From JBBRHH01 sp038222915 (GTDB lineage: Bacteria > Planctomycetota > Phycisphaerae > Tepidisphaerales > Tepidisphaeraceae): DNA of 5,076 bases. The translations under genes and the position numbers were made by a program. The DNA is taken from positions 1 to 5,076 of the forward strand of contig JBBRHH010000455.1 in assembly GCA_038222915.1 (NCBI GenBank), in the 5' to 3' direction. Below the pieces are notes generated by a model. The model was not told the origin of the DNA. It saw nothing but the letters and a program-made list of their open reading frames with translations, and ran no database searches. The first letter of the stretch is position 1. Each line of letters begins with the position of its first letter. This document shows, one piece after another, positions 5,042 to 5,076 of this stretch.

Positions 5042-5076
5042 GGCTTTCATTGACTGTTGCGATACAGAGTTCATTT

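Overview
This is a GC-rich bacterial chromosomal fragment with four protein-coding genes and no RNA genes, CRISPR array or insertion sequence that I can see. The host is best guessed as a Planctomycetota or related environmental lineage. That guess rests on the style of the sigma-54 activator, a free-standing DUF2156 enzyme fused to a GNAT domain, and weak Shine-Dalgarno use. It is an inference, not a demonstrated assignment.

Layout. (1) Positions 1-1090, minus strand: a major facilitator superfamily (MFS) exporter-type permease, cut off at its C-terminus by the window edge. (2) Positions 1091-1214: a short divergent control region. It carries a hairpin-forming repeat-like module, a -10-like TACAAT facing the permease, and a weak sigma-54-like GG-N10-GC element also facing the permease. 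(3) Positions 1215-2756, plus strand: a one-component sigma-54-dependent activator. It has an unrecognised N-terminal domain, a complete AAA+ core with the GAFTGA loop, and a C-terminal Fis-type helix-turn-helix. (4) Positions 2757-2943: an intergenic region with a GC hairpin and a plausible sigma-70-type promoter. (5) Positions 2944-3441, plus strand: a small secreted or periplasmic protein of unknown function. (6) Positions 3457-4980, minus strand, convergent with a gap of only 15 bases: a 507-residue protein with an N-terminal DUF2156 / LPG-synthase-C-like region and a C-terminal GNAT acetyltransferase domain. (7) Positions 4981-5076: its upstream region, with an 18-bp inverted repeat.

How the genes may work together. 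The activator and permease share one divergent control region, an arrangement often seen when a regulator controls its neighbour. A circuit in which the activator senses a ligand through its novel N-terminal domain and switches on the exporter is reasonable but unproven. The secreted protein and the DUF2156-GNAT enzyme look like independent transcription units. I see no evidence that tie them to the regulator.

Composition. The plus strand is very C-rich and G-poor from position 1 to about 2380, across two genes read in opposite directions. The skew then weakens and becomes G-rich over the last gene. No clear-cut new defence or mobile system is visible. The most original elements are the sensor domain of the activator and the DUF2156-GNAT fusion.
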